Shown one piece after another: positions 6,139 to 6,212 of a DNA stretch of 6,212 bases; position 1 is the first letter of the stretch; every line of letters starts with the position of its first letter. Under the pieces are notes generated by a model. The model did not search any database and was not told the DNA's origin. It was given only the letters and a program-made list of their open reading frames with translations. A program made the position numbers and the translations under genes. This DNA comes from Candidatus Heimdallarchaeota archaeon (GTDB lineage Archaea > Asgardarchaeota > Heimdallarchaeia > Heimdallarchaeales > Kariarchaeaceae): the NCBI GenBank assembly GCA_030668165.1, contig DAOUUM010000187.1:1-6212 (forward strand), in the 5' to 3' direction.

Positions 6139-6162
6139 CATTTTAAGCGTTAGACTTTGTAA

Positions 6163-6212
6163 ATGACGCTTTCTTCAGTTAAGGCTTTTTTTGAAGCCAA
6201 ATCCTATGCTAT
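6163..6212 (+). CDS. Start of a truncated gene, possibly a CoA-binding domain protein
   Basis: An ATG at 6163 opens 16 codons (MTLSSVKAFFEAKSYA) that run off the right edge, so only the N-terminus is visible. A well-placed TATA-like box about 28 bases upstream supports a real leaderless start. The phrase V-K-x-F-F-E-x-K-S-Y-A resembles the opening of CoA-binding Rossmann proteins (PF02629/PF13380; the YccU type and the alpha part of ADP-forming acyl-CoA synthetases), which usually continue into V-I/V-G-A/V-S. That continuation is outside the window, so the family call is a guess. The gene is transcribed divergently from the LigB-family gene, 286 bases away. Confidence 0.5.
   Translation, partial: MTLSSVKAFFEAKSYA

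Larger units (their letters stand above)
5877..6162. other. Divergent intergenic region, 286 bases, no gene seen
   Basis: The region is very AT-rich with stops in all frames and no convincing small ORF. It should contain both divergent promoters. The only compositional break is the short run CCGGGGG at 6001-6007, inside the inverted repeat listed separately. Confidence 0.6.

Overview
The window looks archaeal. The DNA is AT-rich, and the two best-supported outer starts (the GTG at 5876 on the minus strand and the ATG at 6163 on the plus strand) each lie about 26-28 bases downstream of a TATA-like box with no Shine-Dalgarno sequence, as expected for leaderless archaeal transcripts. The one clear Shine-Dalgarno sequence is in front of an internal operon gene. 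The two large genes encode secreted or membrane-anchored proteins rich in N-glycosylation sequons, typical of archaeal cell surfaces. An Asgard-type archaeon is possible, but this is an impression from the protein types and not something the window proves.

Left two-thirds (1-4227, minus strand): a two-gene surface-protein operon. The first gene (4227 to 826) encodes a complete 1133-residue protein with a signal peptide, three tandem Ig-like beta-sandwich modules, about 30 thrombospondin type 3/EF-hand-like calcium-binding repeats and one C-terminal membrane helix. Its stop codon overlaps the start of the second gene by one base (TAATG). The second gene, cut by the left edge, encodes an N-terminally anchored protein with at least three PKD domains. 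One protein is anchored by its C-terminus and the other by its N-terminus, so they may be partners on the cell surface.

Middle (4228-5027): a 295-base divergent intergenic region contains a perfect 9-bp-arm palindrome (4404-4423) and an imperfect one (4345-4362), both operator candidates. It is followed by a small plus-strand gene for a cytoplasmic bacterial-type PH-domain protein (bPH_1/YvbH type). This gene converges on its right-hand neighbour across 73 bases.

Right (5028-6212): a minus-strand gene encodes a class III extradiol dioxygenase (LigB) family protein with all expected metal ligands and the catalytic His. A 286-base AT-rich divergent intergenic region follows, holding a perfect 10-bp inverted repeat around a GC-rich patch. 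The first 16 codons of a plus-strand gene, possibly a CoA-binding (Rossmann) protein, run off the right edge.

No tRNA, rRNA, CRISPR array or mobile element was seen. The most notable content is the calcium-repeat/PKD surface operon and the palindromes beside it. Nothing here is clearly a new defence or mobile system.
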